Part shown: piece after piece, positions 1 through 9,926 of the stretch | Layout: the number at the start of each line of letters is the position of its first letter | Numbering within the stretch: position 1 is the first letter of the stretch | Source of the DNA: Pohlia nutans | Lineage: Eukaryota; Streptophyta; Bryopsida; Bryales; Mniaceae | Direction: 5' to 3' | Assembly: GCA_022496805.1 (NCBI GenBank) | Contig: CM040099.1 | Location: 19,452,031 to 19,516,030 of the forward strand | Length of the DNA: 64,000 nucleotides | Translations under genes and position numbers: made by a program | The notes under the pieces: generated by a model | The model's database searches: none | What the model was told of the DNA's origin: nothing | Seen by the model: the letters and a program-made list of their open reading frames with translations, nothing else

Positions 1-153
1 TTTTATTATCACATTTTAGTATTTGCATAATATATTTGTTATTGTGTATACATGTGATTGGACACTTTGTGAACTCATCTACTTTGACTACCAAAGGGTG
101 ATATAAAAGAGTTGTGAGTGTACGTACCTATGTCTATGTAGAACTACAACATA

Positions 154-306
154 TAACACCGTATTCATTAAATTGGGAGTTTCCATTAAATTGGGAGTCA
201 AATTGATCTACATCACATGATCATTTCACTATCAGATCTACAACATGCATACATCAATTTGACTCCCAATTTAATGGAAACTCCCAATTTAATGAATACG
301 GTGTTA
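154..306. mobile_element. 153-bp MITE with long perfect TIRs, TA target site
   Basis: The ends 154-207 and 253-306 are inverted repeats of about 54 bp with no mismatch seen; they begin TAACACCGTATTCATTAAAT. The element is flanked by TA on both sides. The second sHSP unit has the uninterrupted sequence CATATAGAACC at 4794-4804, so this is an insertion into a TA site. The TA duplication fits Tc1/mariner-type (Stowaway-like) elements; the superfamily is inferred, as no transposase is present. Perfect arms suggest a young copy. Confidence 0.8.
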
Positions 307-475
307 TATAGAACCACCTTCATCAGACTCTTCATTCATGTGGGATGTAAGATCTATATTTCTTTTTCTTATTCATAATTTTTTTTTCAATTCCCTTTAT
401 ATAAAGATAACAATTCCAACACTCTTCCCTTCCATCGGTGATTAATCAATTGTTATTTCTGGATTACCTTAATGC

Positions 476-708
476 TTAATCCCTAAAAGGACCAAGGATT
501 CATGGTTTTAAAATGACAAGTTTAAACGATCAAGTTGCGAAAATTATAATTTGAATGGAATCAAATTTTATATCATAGGAAAGAGTGAAGAATATTACAT
601 ATGTTGAATAAATAAATAAAAATAAATAAAAAATCTATATAAAAGCTACTCAAAATTACTGAAAAATACATGAGCCACATGGTGGCCTTATGGTCCTTTA
701 GGGGTTAA
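476..708. mobile_element. TTAA element, family A (233 bp), with empty site in sister unit
   Basis: Bounded by TTAA at 476-479 and 705-708, with inner ends TCCCTAAAAGGACC and GGTCCTTTAGGGG. The second sHSP unit reads AATGCTTAAGCATCATAG at 4989-5006, with a single TTAA at 4994-4997 and matching sequence on both sides. The element therefore inserted at TTAA and duplicated it. Related copies of 210-245 bp lie in six CNX1 introns and in one Mpv17-gene intron. No coding capacity; non-autonomous. Confidence 0.88.
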
Positions 709-1342
709 ACATCATAACATGCCCCCTCATACCTTAATGCTTAAATATCACATGCCCTCGTTGTAATGTATTATATTGTATTATTTAATTATGTGGCATT
801 GATGGATTAGAACCAATTTATGATAGAATTCAATTGTTGATTCATCTTACAAATTAAAAAAATGGACCGATGGAACCACTCAAATTCTTGGCTTCTAAAG
901 CCATTCCAATTTTCTTTTCGATGACAATTTTCTTTTCTAATTGACATTTTCTTATGTGACAAATATTTTGGTGCCACTAATTTGGGCCCAAATTAAAATC
1001 AAAATCAAAATTAAAAAATATATATAAAAACTCTTGCCACAATTTTGAAACCCAATTCAAAAACTTAGGCCTAATTTGCAAAATTAAGAGAAGTCGGAGC
1101 ATCAATAAGATTCAAAGGCTTCACATTAAAGAACCCAAGAAATGTCAAAGCTTGAAAATAGGCCATCAATTTGACTCGAGGGTTTCCTATTAAAACACTC
1201 AAGCAACGTCAAATTTAAAATTAGTTCAACAATTGAGTTCGAGGACTTTATATTCAAGAACCAAGTAAATGCTTTTAAAATTAAAATCATTAATCCGGCC
1301 CAAAGGCTCTACACTAAAAGGGCCCAATTTTAAATTAACTAA

Positions 1343-1744
1343 GAGCATGCCCAGCAGCAGGGGTTTTGGAAGGACCAACGTAAAAATTTGGTGTAATCAT
1401 CTCCACTTGCTTCTCCACTACCCACTAACGTTAAATAATAGTTTTTGGAGCCAAACTTTGAGGTTTCCCCGCCATCCAGAGAAGCTTTGACGCAAGCAAA
1501 TTTTCACACCAAGCAAGCAAACATGCTCAATCAACAATTAAATAACGAGCCTCAAGACTATTCACCGGCCCGTGCTTCAAGGTCATCAAGTTACTTTCAT
1601 TAATTCTTCGTTTTATAAGTTGCCTTGGTGTTCGCTCCAGGAATGTTGTTGGGGTACTTCTTGTATTACATTCCTCTAAATTAAAAATGGCCCTCAAATT
1701 AATGCTTGGCGGACATATTTTCTCTGGAACTGCTGGGCTTGCTC
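1343..1744. mobile_element. 402-bp PIF/Harbinger-like MITE with TAA target duplication
   Basis: Terminal inverted repeats begin GAGCATGCCCAGCAG (right end, reverse complement: GAGCAAGCCCAGCAG) and are flanked by TAA at 1340-1342 and 1745-1747. The second sHSP unit has a single TAA at 5656-5658 in the same context (ATAACTAATAGTTCAATGG), which is the empty site. A 3-bp TAA/TTA duplication and GAGCAT-type ends are typical of Tourist/PIF-Harbinger MITEs. The insertion sits about 270 bp upstream of the sHSP TATA box. Confidence 0.8.
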
Positions 1745-1887
1745 TAATAGTTCAATGGATTGTACATTGCGCCAACTCCAAATCCAACCCAGAGTGGACC
1801 TCATTCCTGCTCAATACACTAAAGAAGTGCCTCGAGAGTCTTTCGAGTCTCAACGCCACGTCATTCTTGCCAACTCAGCGTGTCCTT

Positions 1888-2015
1888 GAATCCGACTTGG
1901 AACATTCCGGTGGCTTCCCACGAGAACCCTCGAGAGCCTTCTCGAAGTCTTCCGGGCCCTTCTACACTCTTCACTCTTTCAGCTCCACTTCTCTGTCTCT
2001 GCATTTCGTATAAAT
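1888..2015 (+). promoter_or_regulatory. Heat-shock promoter of sHSP copy 1
   Basis: A heat-shock element core of the form nGAAnnTTCn lies at 1899-1908 (GGAACATTCC). A second cluster, TTCTCGAAGTCTTC, is at 1939-1952. A TATA box (TATAAAT) is at 2009-2015, 227 bp before the ATG at 2236. The arrangement is conserved in the other three copies and is what HSF-driven sHSP genes show. Confidence 0.8.
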
Positions 2016-2235
2016 TCCCTTGAGCTTGTTCGTCGGCCAGTGTGCAATTCAGCTTCAGTTAATCACAGCCTTTCCAATTACATTGTCTTACACATTTGCA
2101 TCAGCTGTAGAGGTTTCTTTTAGCCTTTGATCATCGTCAAGTTTGCTTGCAATTCGTTGCACAGGGATCCGTTTTCGTTCTTGCCGTGCAGTGATATTGA
2201 ATTGAGTGAGTAGTTGCTGGGACACGGAGGCGGAA

Positions 2236-2679
2236 ATGGCTCTCTCGTTGTTCGGCGGTCGTGGCTTCGATCCTTTGGAGTTCGGCAGCGTGTGGGATCC
2301 GCTCTCAGGGCTAGGCAGCAGCGTGGCTTCTCGTGACGCGCATGCCGTTGCCAACACGCAGATCGATTGGCGCGAGACGGGGGAGGCGCACATTTTCAAA
2401 GCCGACCTGCCGGGGATGAAGAAAGAGGACGTGAAAGTGCAAGTGCTGGAGGGGAAGACGCTGGAGATAAGCGGGGAGAGAAAGAAGGAGGAGGTGCAGA
2501 AGGGCGATACCTGGCATCGCGTGGAGCGAGCGAGCGGCGGGTTCTCGCGGCGGTTCCGGCTGCCTGAGAACAGCAATGTGGACAAAGTGCAAGCGCAGGT
2601 GGTGGACGGAGTGTTGACGGTGACGATTCCGAAAGTGGAGAAACCGAAACCACAAGTGCGTCGGATCGAAATATCGTGA
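2236..2679 (+). CDS. Class I cytosolic small heat-shock protein, copy 1 (147 aa)
   Basis: ATP-independent holdase chaperone that binds unfolding proteins during heat stress and forms cytosolic oligomers. The 147-residue protein starts at the ATG before ALSLFGGRGFDP; the in-frame codons upstream (from 2206) belong to the leader. The N-terminal arm (1-40) carries the WDPLSG segment at 20-25. The alpha-crystallin domain spans about 41-133, with consensus II around ADLPGMKKEDVKV (56-68) and consensus [10 protein letters not shown] (125-133). The C-terminal tail ends RIEIS and supplies the I-x-I anchoring motif (I144, I146). There is no signal or transit peptide, and no intron, as is usual for this class. 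Copy 1 differs from copies 2-4 in having GSS instead of DKS at 27-29. Heat-shock elements upstream indicate HSF control. The 3' flank holds three imperfect repeats starting TGAGGT (2677-2800). Confidence 0.95.
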   Translation: MALSLFGGRGFDPLEFGSVWDPLSGLGSSVASRDAHAVANTQIDWRETGEAHIFKADLPGMKKEDVKVQVLEGKTLEISGERKKEEVQKGDTWHRVERASGGFSRRFRLPENSNVDKVQAQVVDGVLTVTIPKVEKPKPQVRRIEIS

Positions 2680-2810
2680 GGTGCGAGATTTGGCAGGCCA
2701 GGGCAGAGAAGAGTCTGAGGTGTGAGATATGGCAGTCTGATGAGCATGAAATAGCCTGAGGTTTGAGATATGGCAGTCCAGGGCAGAGAAGAGTGATGAG
2801 CATGAGATTT
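2677..2810 (+). repeat. Three short direct repeats in sHSP copy 1 3' UTR
   Basis: The segment starting TGAGGTGCGAGATTTGGCAG occurs at 2677, with variants at about 2718 and 2757. Copies 2 and 3 have it once, so the 3' UTR of copy 1 has expanded by local duplication. Confidence 0.7.
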
Positions 2811-3577
2811 TGCAGTGTCGGAGGATGTGAGTTGAAACCTTTGTAGACTATGAATTTCCGTTCACTTGATGTAAATACAATTTTGGATATTCAGCTCTGC
2901 AATGGAAGAGATCCTATTTTTTGCTAAGAATAGTAGTAAATTGTGCATGTTGATGAGTGTCTGTTTGGTACATTGATGATACATAGGAAGAACGCAGAAA
3001 TTAGTCTGTGGGGTCTTTGAAGATGGTCGGTATATACAAAAGAGCATGTGACTTTGTAGTACATTCTGAAGCTACTGACATTTCCGGCATAAGCTAATTT
3101 GCACAGTTTCTCCGTGAGGTTTGAAGGGAACTGGAAGCTTGTGAATAGTGATTTTGTTGATCAGAGGTTAGGATTAGAGTCTATGTCCATCAATAGGAGG
3201 TTCAATACGATTGGAATCACAGTTCTGCAGATATAGGTAATGATTCGGGCTGTGATATGAACTTCTTACCATGAAAGTGAGGATTGCTAAGTTAGTTTCT
3301 GGTTTGACATCTTGTGAGAAGATTGTTTCAATGTTTCGTATCGGTCTAGCACGAATGTGAAGTGCTGGGCATTAAGTAGTAATGCTTGAATGCTTGTAAT
3401 AAGCTGTACTGCAATTTCGCTACAGACGGAGCTCCTTGTCACCTACAGGACCATCCTGAAAGAAAGCTGAAGCTGAGTGACCACTGAATACAGAGAACAG
3501 TCTGTAAAACTACTCACGATCTGTTGTACTGTGTCATATGGAGTGATCAAATCTCGTATAAATGCGTCGTAAAGTCT

Positions 3578-3907
3578 TTAACCCCTAAACGTACCAACCC
3601 TTTGAACAGAAGTAGATTCTAGCCTCAAAAGTAGATATTAGCATGGCTTAGATGTACGTGAGGTGTATATGAGAAGACCATTGCAAGCATAAAATCTACC
3701 CAACAAATTAGACATACTTGTAGTTGAAGGCCTCTTCAATATTATCAACAACTCCCCATCATAAGAGATAATTAGTAATTGGTAGAGAATTTAATAGGCT
3801 TTCAAAGTTGACTTGGATGAAAATCATCGGAAGTTATATGAGAAAGTTACAAGGCTTTGAATTTGTTCGTGATTCAGTTTCTAAACGCTGGGACGTTTAG
3901 GGGTTAA
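3578..3907. mobile_element. TTAA element, family C (330 bp)
   Basis: TTAA at 3578-3581 and 3904-3907, with ends CCCCTAAACGT(A)CC and GGGACGTTTAGGGG. The copy at 56422-56751 has the same length (330 bp) and clear similarity throughout. The corresponding point after sHSP copy 2 has one TTAA at 7411-7414 in a similar context, a probable empty site, although the left flanks differ by a few bases. Non-coding. Confidence 0.8.
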
Positions 3908-4625
3908 GGATGATGCATGATCTTGCAAAATACCGGCCCAGACCTAACGCCTTGTAACATTTTTCTTGACTACAATTTTTCATCCATCCAAAATTCTCTT
4001 GGTTCTTGTGCGAGTTGACTATCATTTGTACAGTATGGCTTTTCAAAATAAGATATTATGATTTTTTTTAAATAACATAATTGGTTTTTGTCAAATTTCA
4101 TGCATAGTTCAAAAAGTGAGATCTTAGACATGATTTTCCAAAATAAGTAGAACCAAATAATGGAAATCATACCATCTTGTAATGCATGTTATTCCAAATT
4201 CATTAAAAATATTTTTTATTTTGATTTTTTAAACTAATTTGGGATTTTTTATTGAAATTCAATAGAAGAGCTTGAAAATTTAATTACAATTTATTAATTA
4301 AAAAATATGATAAATCCAACCGTACACATGTGATCTTTACATTGACATTTGAAACTTTGCTTTGTACATCAACTCCATTTTTGTTATTCATCAAACATTT
4401 ATAACTCATCTTTGAAATTAGTGTTGAATCGGGACATTAAAGGGTTAGATTGGAACCTCAATTTTTAGCACGAAGTTTGAGAATTTTAGTCACTAATGGA
4501 AAAATTGAAATAATCTTGTTAGATGGTGAAAAACACACATTTTTTCAATTCTATTTTTGAAAATTCACAAGTACATTTTGAGTCCAAAAGGGTATCATTT
4601 ACTACACTCTAAACTCATTATTATT
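3908..4625. other. AT-rich spacer between sHSP units
   Basis: No gene or element end is recognised. It is AT-rich DNA with no counterpart seen between copies 2 and 3. The junction of unit 2 with homology to base 1 lies near 4625. Confidence 0.5.
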
Positions 4626-5811
4626 ATCACACTTTTTATTATCACACTTTTTATTATCACATTTGAGTATTTGCACCATATACTTGTTATTGTGTATACA
4701 TGTGATTGAAGACTTTGTGAACTCGTCTACTTTGACTACCAAAGGGTGATATGAAAGAGTTGTGAGTGTATCTATGTCTATGTCGAATTACAGCATATAG
4801 AACCACTTTCATCAAACTCTTCATTCACGTGTCGGGTGTAAGATCTATATTTCTTTATCTTTTTCCGTGAATTTAATCAGTTTTTCCTAATTTTTTATTT
4901 TCAATTTCCCTTTATATAAAAGACAACAATTCCAGTAGTCTTCTCCCACTAGCAGTGATGAATCAATTATTATTTGATAAATTACCTTAATGCTTAAGCA
5001 TCATAGTATGCCCCTCGTACCTTAATTTTTAAATATCATATGCCCTTGTCGTAATGTATTATGTTATATTATTTAAATATGTAGCATTGATGAATTAAAA
5101 CCAATTCACAATAAGATCCTTCATTTTCAAAATTACAAATATGGACCAATCGGGTTGCTCAAATTCTTGGTTACATTAGTATTGCTCAAGATCCATCCCA
5201 ATTTTGTTTTTGATGACAAATTTCCTTTCTTCTTAACATTTTCTAATGTGACAAATATTTTGGTGCCACTAATTTGGGCCCAAATCAAAACTAAATTAAT
5301 AAAAAACAAAAAAAAATAAAAAAAATAAAAAAATTGCTATGATTTTGAGACACAATTCAAGAACTTGGACCTAATATGCAAAATTGAATTAAGTCGGGGC
5401 TTCAATAAGATTCAAAGGCTTCACGCTAAATAGCCCAAGTAATGACAAAGTTGCAAATAGGCCATCAATTGGACTTGGAGACTTCTCATCTTATTAAAAC
5501 ACTCAAGTAACGTAAAATTTGAAATTAGGTCAATAATTGAGTTTCAGAATTTTATATTCGATATCCAAGTGAATGTTTTTAGAATTAAAATCATTAATCT
5601 GACCCAAAGGCTCTACACTAAAAGGGCCCAATTTTAAATTCACTCCTTCAATAACTAATAGTTCAATGGATTGTATATTGCGCCAACTCCAAATCCAAAC
5701 CAGAGTAGACCTCATTCCTGCTCAATACACTAAAGAAGCGACTCGAGAATCTTTCGACTCCCTCAACGCCACGTCAGTCTTGCCAACTCAGCGTGAACTT
5801 GAATCTGACTT

Positions 5812-5928
5812 GGAACATTCTGGTGGCTTCCCACGAGAACCCTCGAGAGCCTTCTCGAAGTCTTCCGGGCCCTTCTACACTCTTCCCTCTTTCAGCTCCA
5901 CTTCTCTGTCTCTGCATTTCGTATAAAT
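5812..5928 (+). promoter_or_regulatory. Heat-shock promoter of sHSP copy 2
   Basis: HSE core TGAACATTCT-like (GGAACATTC) at 5812-5821, second TTCnnGAA cluster at 5852-5865 and TATAAAT at 5922-5928. It remains intact although the gene it drives has a premature stop. Confidence 0.75.
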
Positions 5929-6143
5929 TCCCTTGAGCTTGTTCGTCGGCAAGTGCGCAATTCAGCTTCAGTTAATCACAGCCTTCTCAATTACATTGTC
6001 TTACACATTTCCATCAGCTGTAGCGTTTTCTTCTCTGATCATCGTCAATTTGGCTTGCAATTCGTTGCACAGGGATCCGTTCTCGTTCTTGCCGTGCAGT
6101 GATATTGAATTGAGTGAGTAGTTGCTGGGACACAGAGGCGGAA

Positions 6144-6587
6144 ATGGCTCTCTCGTTGTTCGGCGGTCGTGGCTTCGATCCTTTGGAGTTCGGCAGCGTG
6201 TGGGATCCGCTCTCAGGGCTGGACAAGAGCGTGGCTTCTCGTGACGCGTATGCCGCTGCCAACACGCAGATCGATTGGCGCGAGACGGGGGAGGCGCACA
6301 TTTTCAAAGCCGACCTGCCGGGGATGAAGAAGGAGGACGTGAAAGTGCAAGTGCTGGAGGGGAAGACGCTGGAGATAAGCGGGGAGAGAAAGTAGGAGGA
6401 GGTGCAGAAGGGCGATACTTGGCATCGCGTGGAGCGAGCGAGCGGCGGATTCTCGCGACGGTTCCGGCTGCCTGAGAACAGCAATGTGGACAAAGTGCAA
6501 GCGCAGGTGGTGGACGGAGTGTTGACGGTGACGATTCCGAAAGTGGAGAAACCGAAACCACAAGTGCGTCGGATCGAAATATCGTGA
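6144..6587 (+). pseudogene. Class I sHSP copy 2, interrupted by an in-frame TAG
   Basis: The reading frame has the same 444-nt length as the intact copies and is nearly identical to them, but codon 84 (AAG, Lys, in the other copies) is TAG at 6393-6395. Translation would stop after 83 residues, inside the alpha-crystallin domain, losing consensus I and the C-terminal I-x-I tail. Everything downstream is open to the normal stop at 6585-6587 and shows no frameshift. The promoter, TATA box and leader are preserved. This looks like a recent single-base loss of function; a segregating allele or a base-call error cannot be excluded. Other differences from copy 1 include DKS at 27-29 and the AYAAANT stretch around residue 36. 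Confidence 0.85.
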
Positions 6588-7468
6588 GGTGCGAGATTTG
6601 GCAGTCCAGGGCAGACAAGCATGAGATTTTGCAGTGTCGTAGGATGTGAGTAGAGACCTTTGCAGACTATGAATTTCCGTTGATGTAAATAAAAACTACT
6701 TTGGATATTCATCTCCTCATTGGAAGAGATCCTGTTTTCTGCTAAAAATGGTAGTAAATTGTGCATGTTGATGAGTGTCTGTTTGGTACATTGATGATAC
6801 ATAGGAAGAACGCAGAGATTTGTCTGTGAGGTCTTTGAAGATGGTCGGTATGAACAGAAGAGCATGTCACTTCGTAGAGCATTCTGGAGCTACTGACATT
6901 TTCCGGCATAAGCTAGTTTGTACAGTTTTTCCGTAGGGTTTGAAGGGAGTACTGATTTTGTTGATCAGAGGTTAGGAGCAGAGTCAAGTCCAATGTTCAA
7001 TACGATTGGAATCACTGTTTTGTAATGATTCGGGCCGTGAATGGACCTCTTAGCATGTTTTCCGTGAAAGTCAGGATTGCTAAGTTAGTTTCGGGTTTGA
7101 CATCTTTTGAGAAGATTGTTTCAACATATCGTATCAGTCTTGATCAATCTGTCTTTCATGACAGAATCAACCATTCAGATTCAGATTGTTCTTGAATTGA
7201 GAGCACCCTCCGCTACTCGGCAGTAACCAGTAAATGCCCGAATGCATATATGAGGCTACTGCAATTACGCTACAGACGGAGCTCCTTGTTACCTGCAGCA
7301 CCATCCTGAATGAAAGCTGACGCTCAGTGATCACTGAAGACAGAGAACACTCATGGTCATGTCGTACTGTGCCACATCGAATAATCAATTTTCTTGTAAG
7401 TGCGTTGTAATTAAGGGTGCATGCCCCTCGTACCGGAATTGGTAAACGTCCTCACTCTTCTCAAGAAG

Positions 7469-7946
7469 TAAGGTAGCGGACCACATAACCGACTGAAATT
7501 CAGATTCGAGTACCTCAGATTGTGAAACCAAAATTTTATAAATTTTCATTGCTCCGCAAAGCTTGTGCGATGACAATCCCGAAGAGAACAGTTTTTTTGA
7601 GCAAGTCTGTAATTTACTATGAATTTTTAAAGTGGAAGTCGTAGACTGACCAGTCCTCGAGCATAGGGTACGTGGTATCTGGTCAGGTGGGATTTCTAAA
7701 TTCGAAGGCTCAGTGTTCTAAATATGAGCGCATCAACTCTCTGACAAAAACAAAGCATCCCAGAGAAAACAAAACATCCTAGAGAAATCCTTTACTGCGA
7801 CTAAATCATTACCTTATTCCGTCCACATTGGAATAATGCACCTCCTTGGGTGCTTTTGGACATCTCACAGGGCAGATCTTGGGACCCAGCCCTGATCCGT
7901 AGGGGTCGGCTTTGAGACCCGGACGGTTATGTGGTCCGCTACCTTA
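7469..7946. mobile_element. 478-bp nested element with 23-bp perfect TIRs
   Basis: Inverted ends TAAGGTAGCGGACCACATAA... at 7469-7491 and its complement at 7924-7946, with no mismatch over 23 bp. It is inserted near the left end of the family-B element. TAA/TTA at the ends suggests a PIF/Harbinger-type TWA target but is ambiguous. No coding capacity. Confidence 0.75.
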
Positions 7947-8139
7947 GAGAATTTCAAAGATGTGTTATAAAATGTAAGGAAGAGGGATGCTTTGAATTTG
8001 ATATTTAAATAAAAGTTGTACATTTTGAATATTTGATTCTATTCATATAGTTATATATCTATGATTGTTGTCACCAATATTTTTGTATAATATTTGGAAT
8101 TTTAGATTGAATATTCTTCTGTAATTTGATTACAATTAA

Positions 8140-8562
8140 GTGGCGGTTTTCACTACGGACCAAGAGCCATGACCAATGAAAATGAATTAATTCCATGGTC
8201 ACACTTCCATGGTCACACTACAAAAAAACGTAATGTTTAAAGCCTTTGGGCCTCTCACTAGTAAGTGTAAACCGAACTTGAACCGAGACTTAAAATTATA
8301 ATAAAACGGCATTTCAAGCCCATAGTCTCCTCGTTCGGCGTTGAGAGAACCCTTTTTGCCTCTCTCACCACAAAATCCGGGGACCCTTCAACATTATCCA
8401 CTAGGCCTATTTTTAGGCCTTTTGAGGACCTCAACTCTTTTGGTCATTTTTCTTTTTTCCTTGTAGTGTAAACCCAAGTCATCCCGAGACGAGTTGATGG
8501 AGTGAATCACAGATTTTAAAGTTGCATGGGATGCGTTCTTGGTCTGTAGTGAAAACCGTCCC
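8140..8562. mobile_element. 423-bp nested PIF/Harbinger-like MITE
   Basis: TIRs of about 26 bp: the left end has GGCGGTTTTCACTACGGACC, and the right end (reverse complement) GGACGGTTTTCACTACAGACC. It is flanked by TAA (8137-8139 and 8563-8565). It interrupts the family-B sequence ATTACAA-TAAGATATTGACA, which is continuous in the family-B copy at 56823-57572. TAA duplication and G-rich ends fit Tourist-like MITEs. Confidence 0.8.
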
Positions 8563-9645
8563 TAAGATATTGACAATTTGTACATGAAATTTGTTGGAAA
8601 TGTGATACTCTAAGTGTAGTGCTTTTTGGAGATTTTTTGGTTGCTTGATTTTATGAGTTGCCTTTTTAAAAGCGCTTTTACATTGAAATTGTTGAAATTT
8701 TGGGTGAACCACCACAACATGATATGAGACATAAAATTTTCACAAATCATCCCTTTCTAATCGGATCACACATGTATGAAGCTAACTTCTCATAAAATAT
8801 ATAGTAAAAAATCCACATTTCCAAAAGTCAATGACGGATGAGAAAATTGTGTTTCATGATGTACATCGTCCACTTTCTTGAATGGTTGGACGTTTAGAGG
8901 TTAATGCCGAAGCATCACACTTTGCCTTTGGTTATTGTTTCAATGTATTATTTTGTAATATTTAAATATGTAATTTTTTGAATTAAAACCAATTTATAAT
9001 AGGGTCTAACTGTTGATTTGAATCAAAACCAATTCGTAATATGATTTAAATTTATACTTCATCTTGAAATTTTATAAATGAACCTATGGGATTGCTTGAA
9101 TTCTTGTCTTTCTATCAACACCCATCCCAATAATCTTTTTGATGATTATTTTCTTTTCCTCACATTTTTTTATGTGACAGTTTTTTGGTGCCATAAGTTA
9201 GGATCCAACTAAAAATAAAAACAATGACTAAAATAAATTTGGTTGTCATAATTCAGAGACTCAATTGAAGAACTTGGCTTGATTTGCAGAATTGAAACAA
9301 GTTGGGCCATTGATCGGATTCAAAAGCTTTACAATAAAGGGCCCAAATAATGTGAAATTTGAATTGGGTCAACAATTCGGCACTAGGTACCCTGTTGGAA
9401 TTGGATGCTCCTACCTTAGAACCAATAGAAAAGACTATTTAATACTCTTTTTTAGCCTTTGTCCAAAAACATTGTAATTTCAGTAGGGCAAATCAACTTG
9501 AACAGATTACAAATTACGCCAACTTCAAATCCAACCCAGAGTGGGCCTCAACACTGAAGAAGCGACTCGAGGATCCTTCAGACAATGACGACTCCCTCAA
9601 CGCCACGTCAGTCTTGCCAACTCAGCGTGTCCTTGAATCTGACTT

Positions 9646-9780
9646 GGAACATTCTGGTGGCTTCCCTCGAGAACCCTCGAGAGCCTTCTCGAAGTCTTCC
9701 GGGCCCTTCTCGAAGTCTTCCAGGCCCTTCTACACTCTTCACTCTTTCAGCTCCACTTCTGTCTCTGCATTTCGTATAAA
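9646..9780 (+). promoter_or_regulatory. Heat-shock promoter of sHSP copy 3 with duplicated HSE
   Basis: HSE core at 9646-9655 (GGAACATTCT). The cluster TTCTCGAAGTCTTC occurs twice, at 9686-9699 and 9707-9720 (21-bp period), against once in the other three copies. TATAAA is at 9775-9780. The leader between TATA and ATG is about 75 nt shorter than in copy 1. Confidence 0.78.
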
Positions 9781-9926
9781 TTCCCTGAACTTGTTCATCG
9801 GCCAGTGCGCAATTCAGCTTCAGTTAATCACAGCCTTCTCAATTACATTGTCTAACACATTTCCATCAGCTGTAGCGTTTTCTTCTCACAAAGTTGTTGC
9901 ATCTATTTCTCATCAATTTGGCGGAA

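Larger units (their letters stand above)
7435..8904. mobile_element. TTAA element, family B, carrying two nested elements
   Basis: The right end is GGACGTTTAGAGG-TTAA (8901-8904). The left end is degenerate (GGAA at 7435-7438, then TTGGTAAACGTCC). Removing two nested insertions (7469-7946 and 8140-8562) leaves about 569 bp, matching the 583-bp family-B copy at 55037-55619. The flanks match the other sHSP units at CTCGTACC-TTAA (5022-5025) and CTCATACC-TTAATGC (734-737), so those are empty sites. No coding sequence. Confidence 0.8.

Noticed and set aside
1687..2013. Plus-strand frame upstream of sHSP copy 1
   Set aside because: It spans a MITE end and the heat-shock promoter, including the TATA box. 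Not coding.
2088..2747. Long minus-strand open frame (219 codons) antisense to sHSP copy 1, with counterparts on the other copies
   Set aside because: It follows from the biased, GC-rich codon use of the sHSP gene. It has no domain, no consistent start, and its ends differ between copies.
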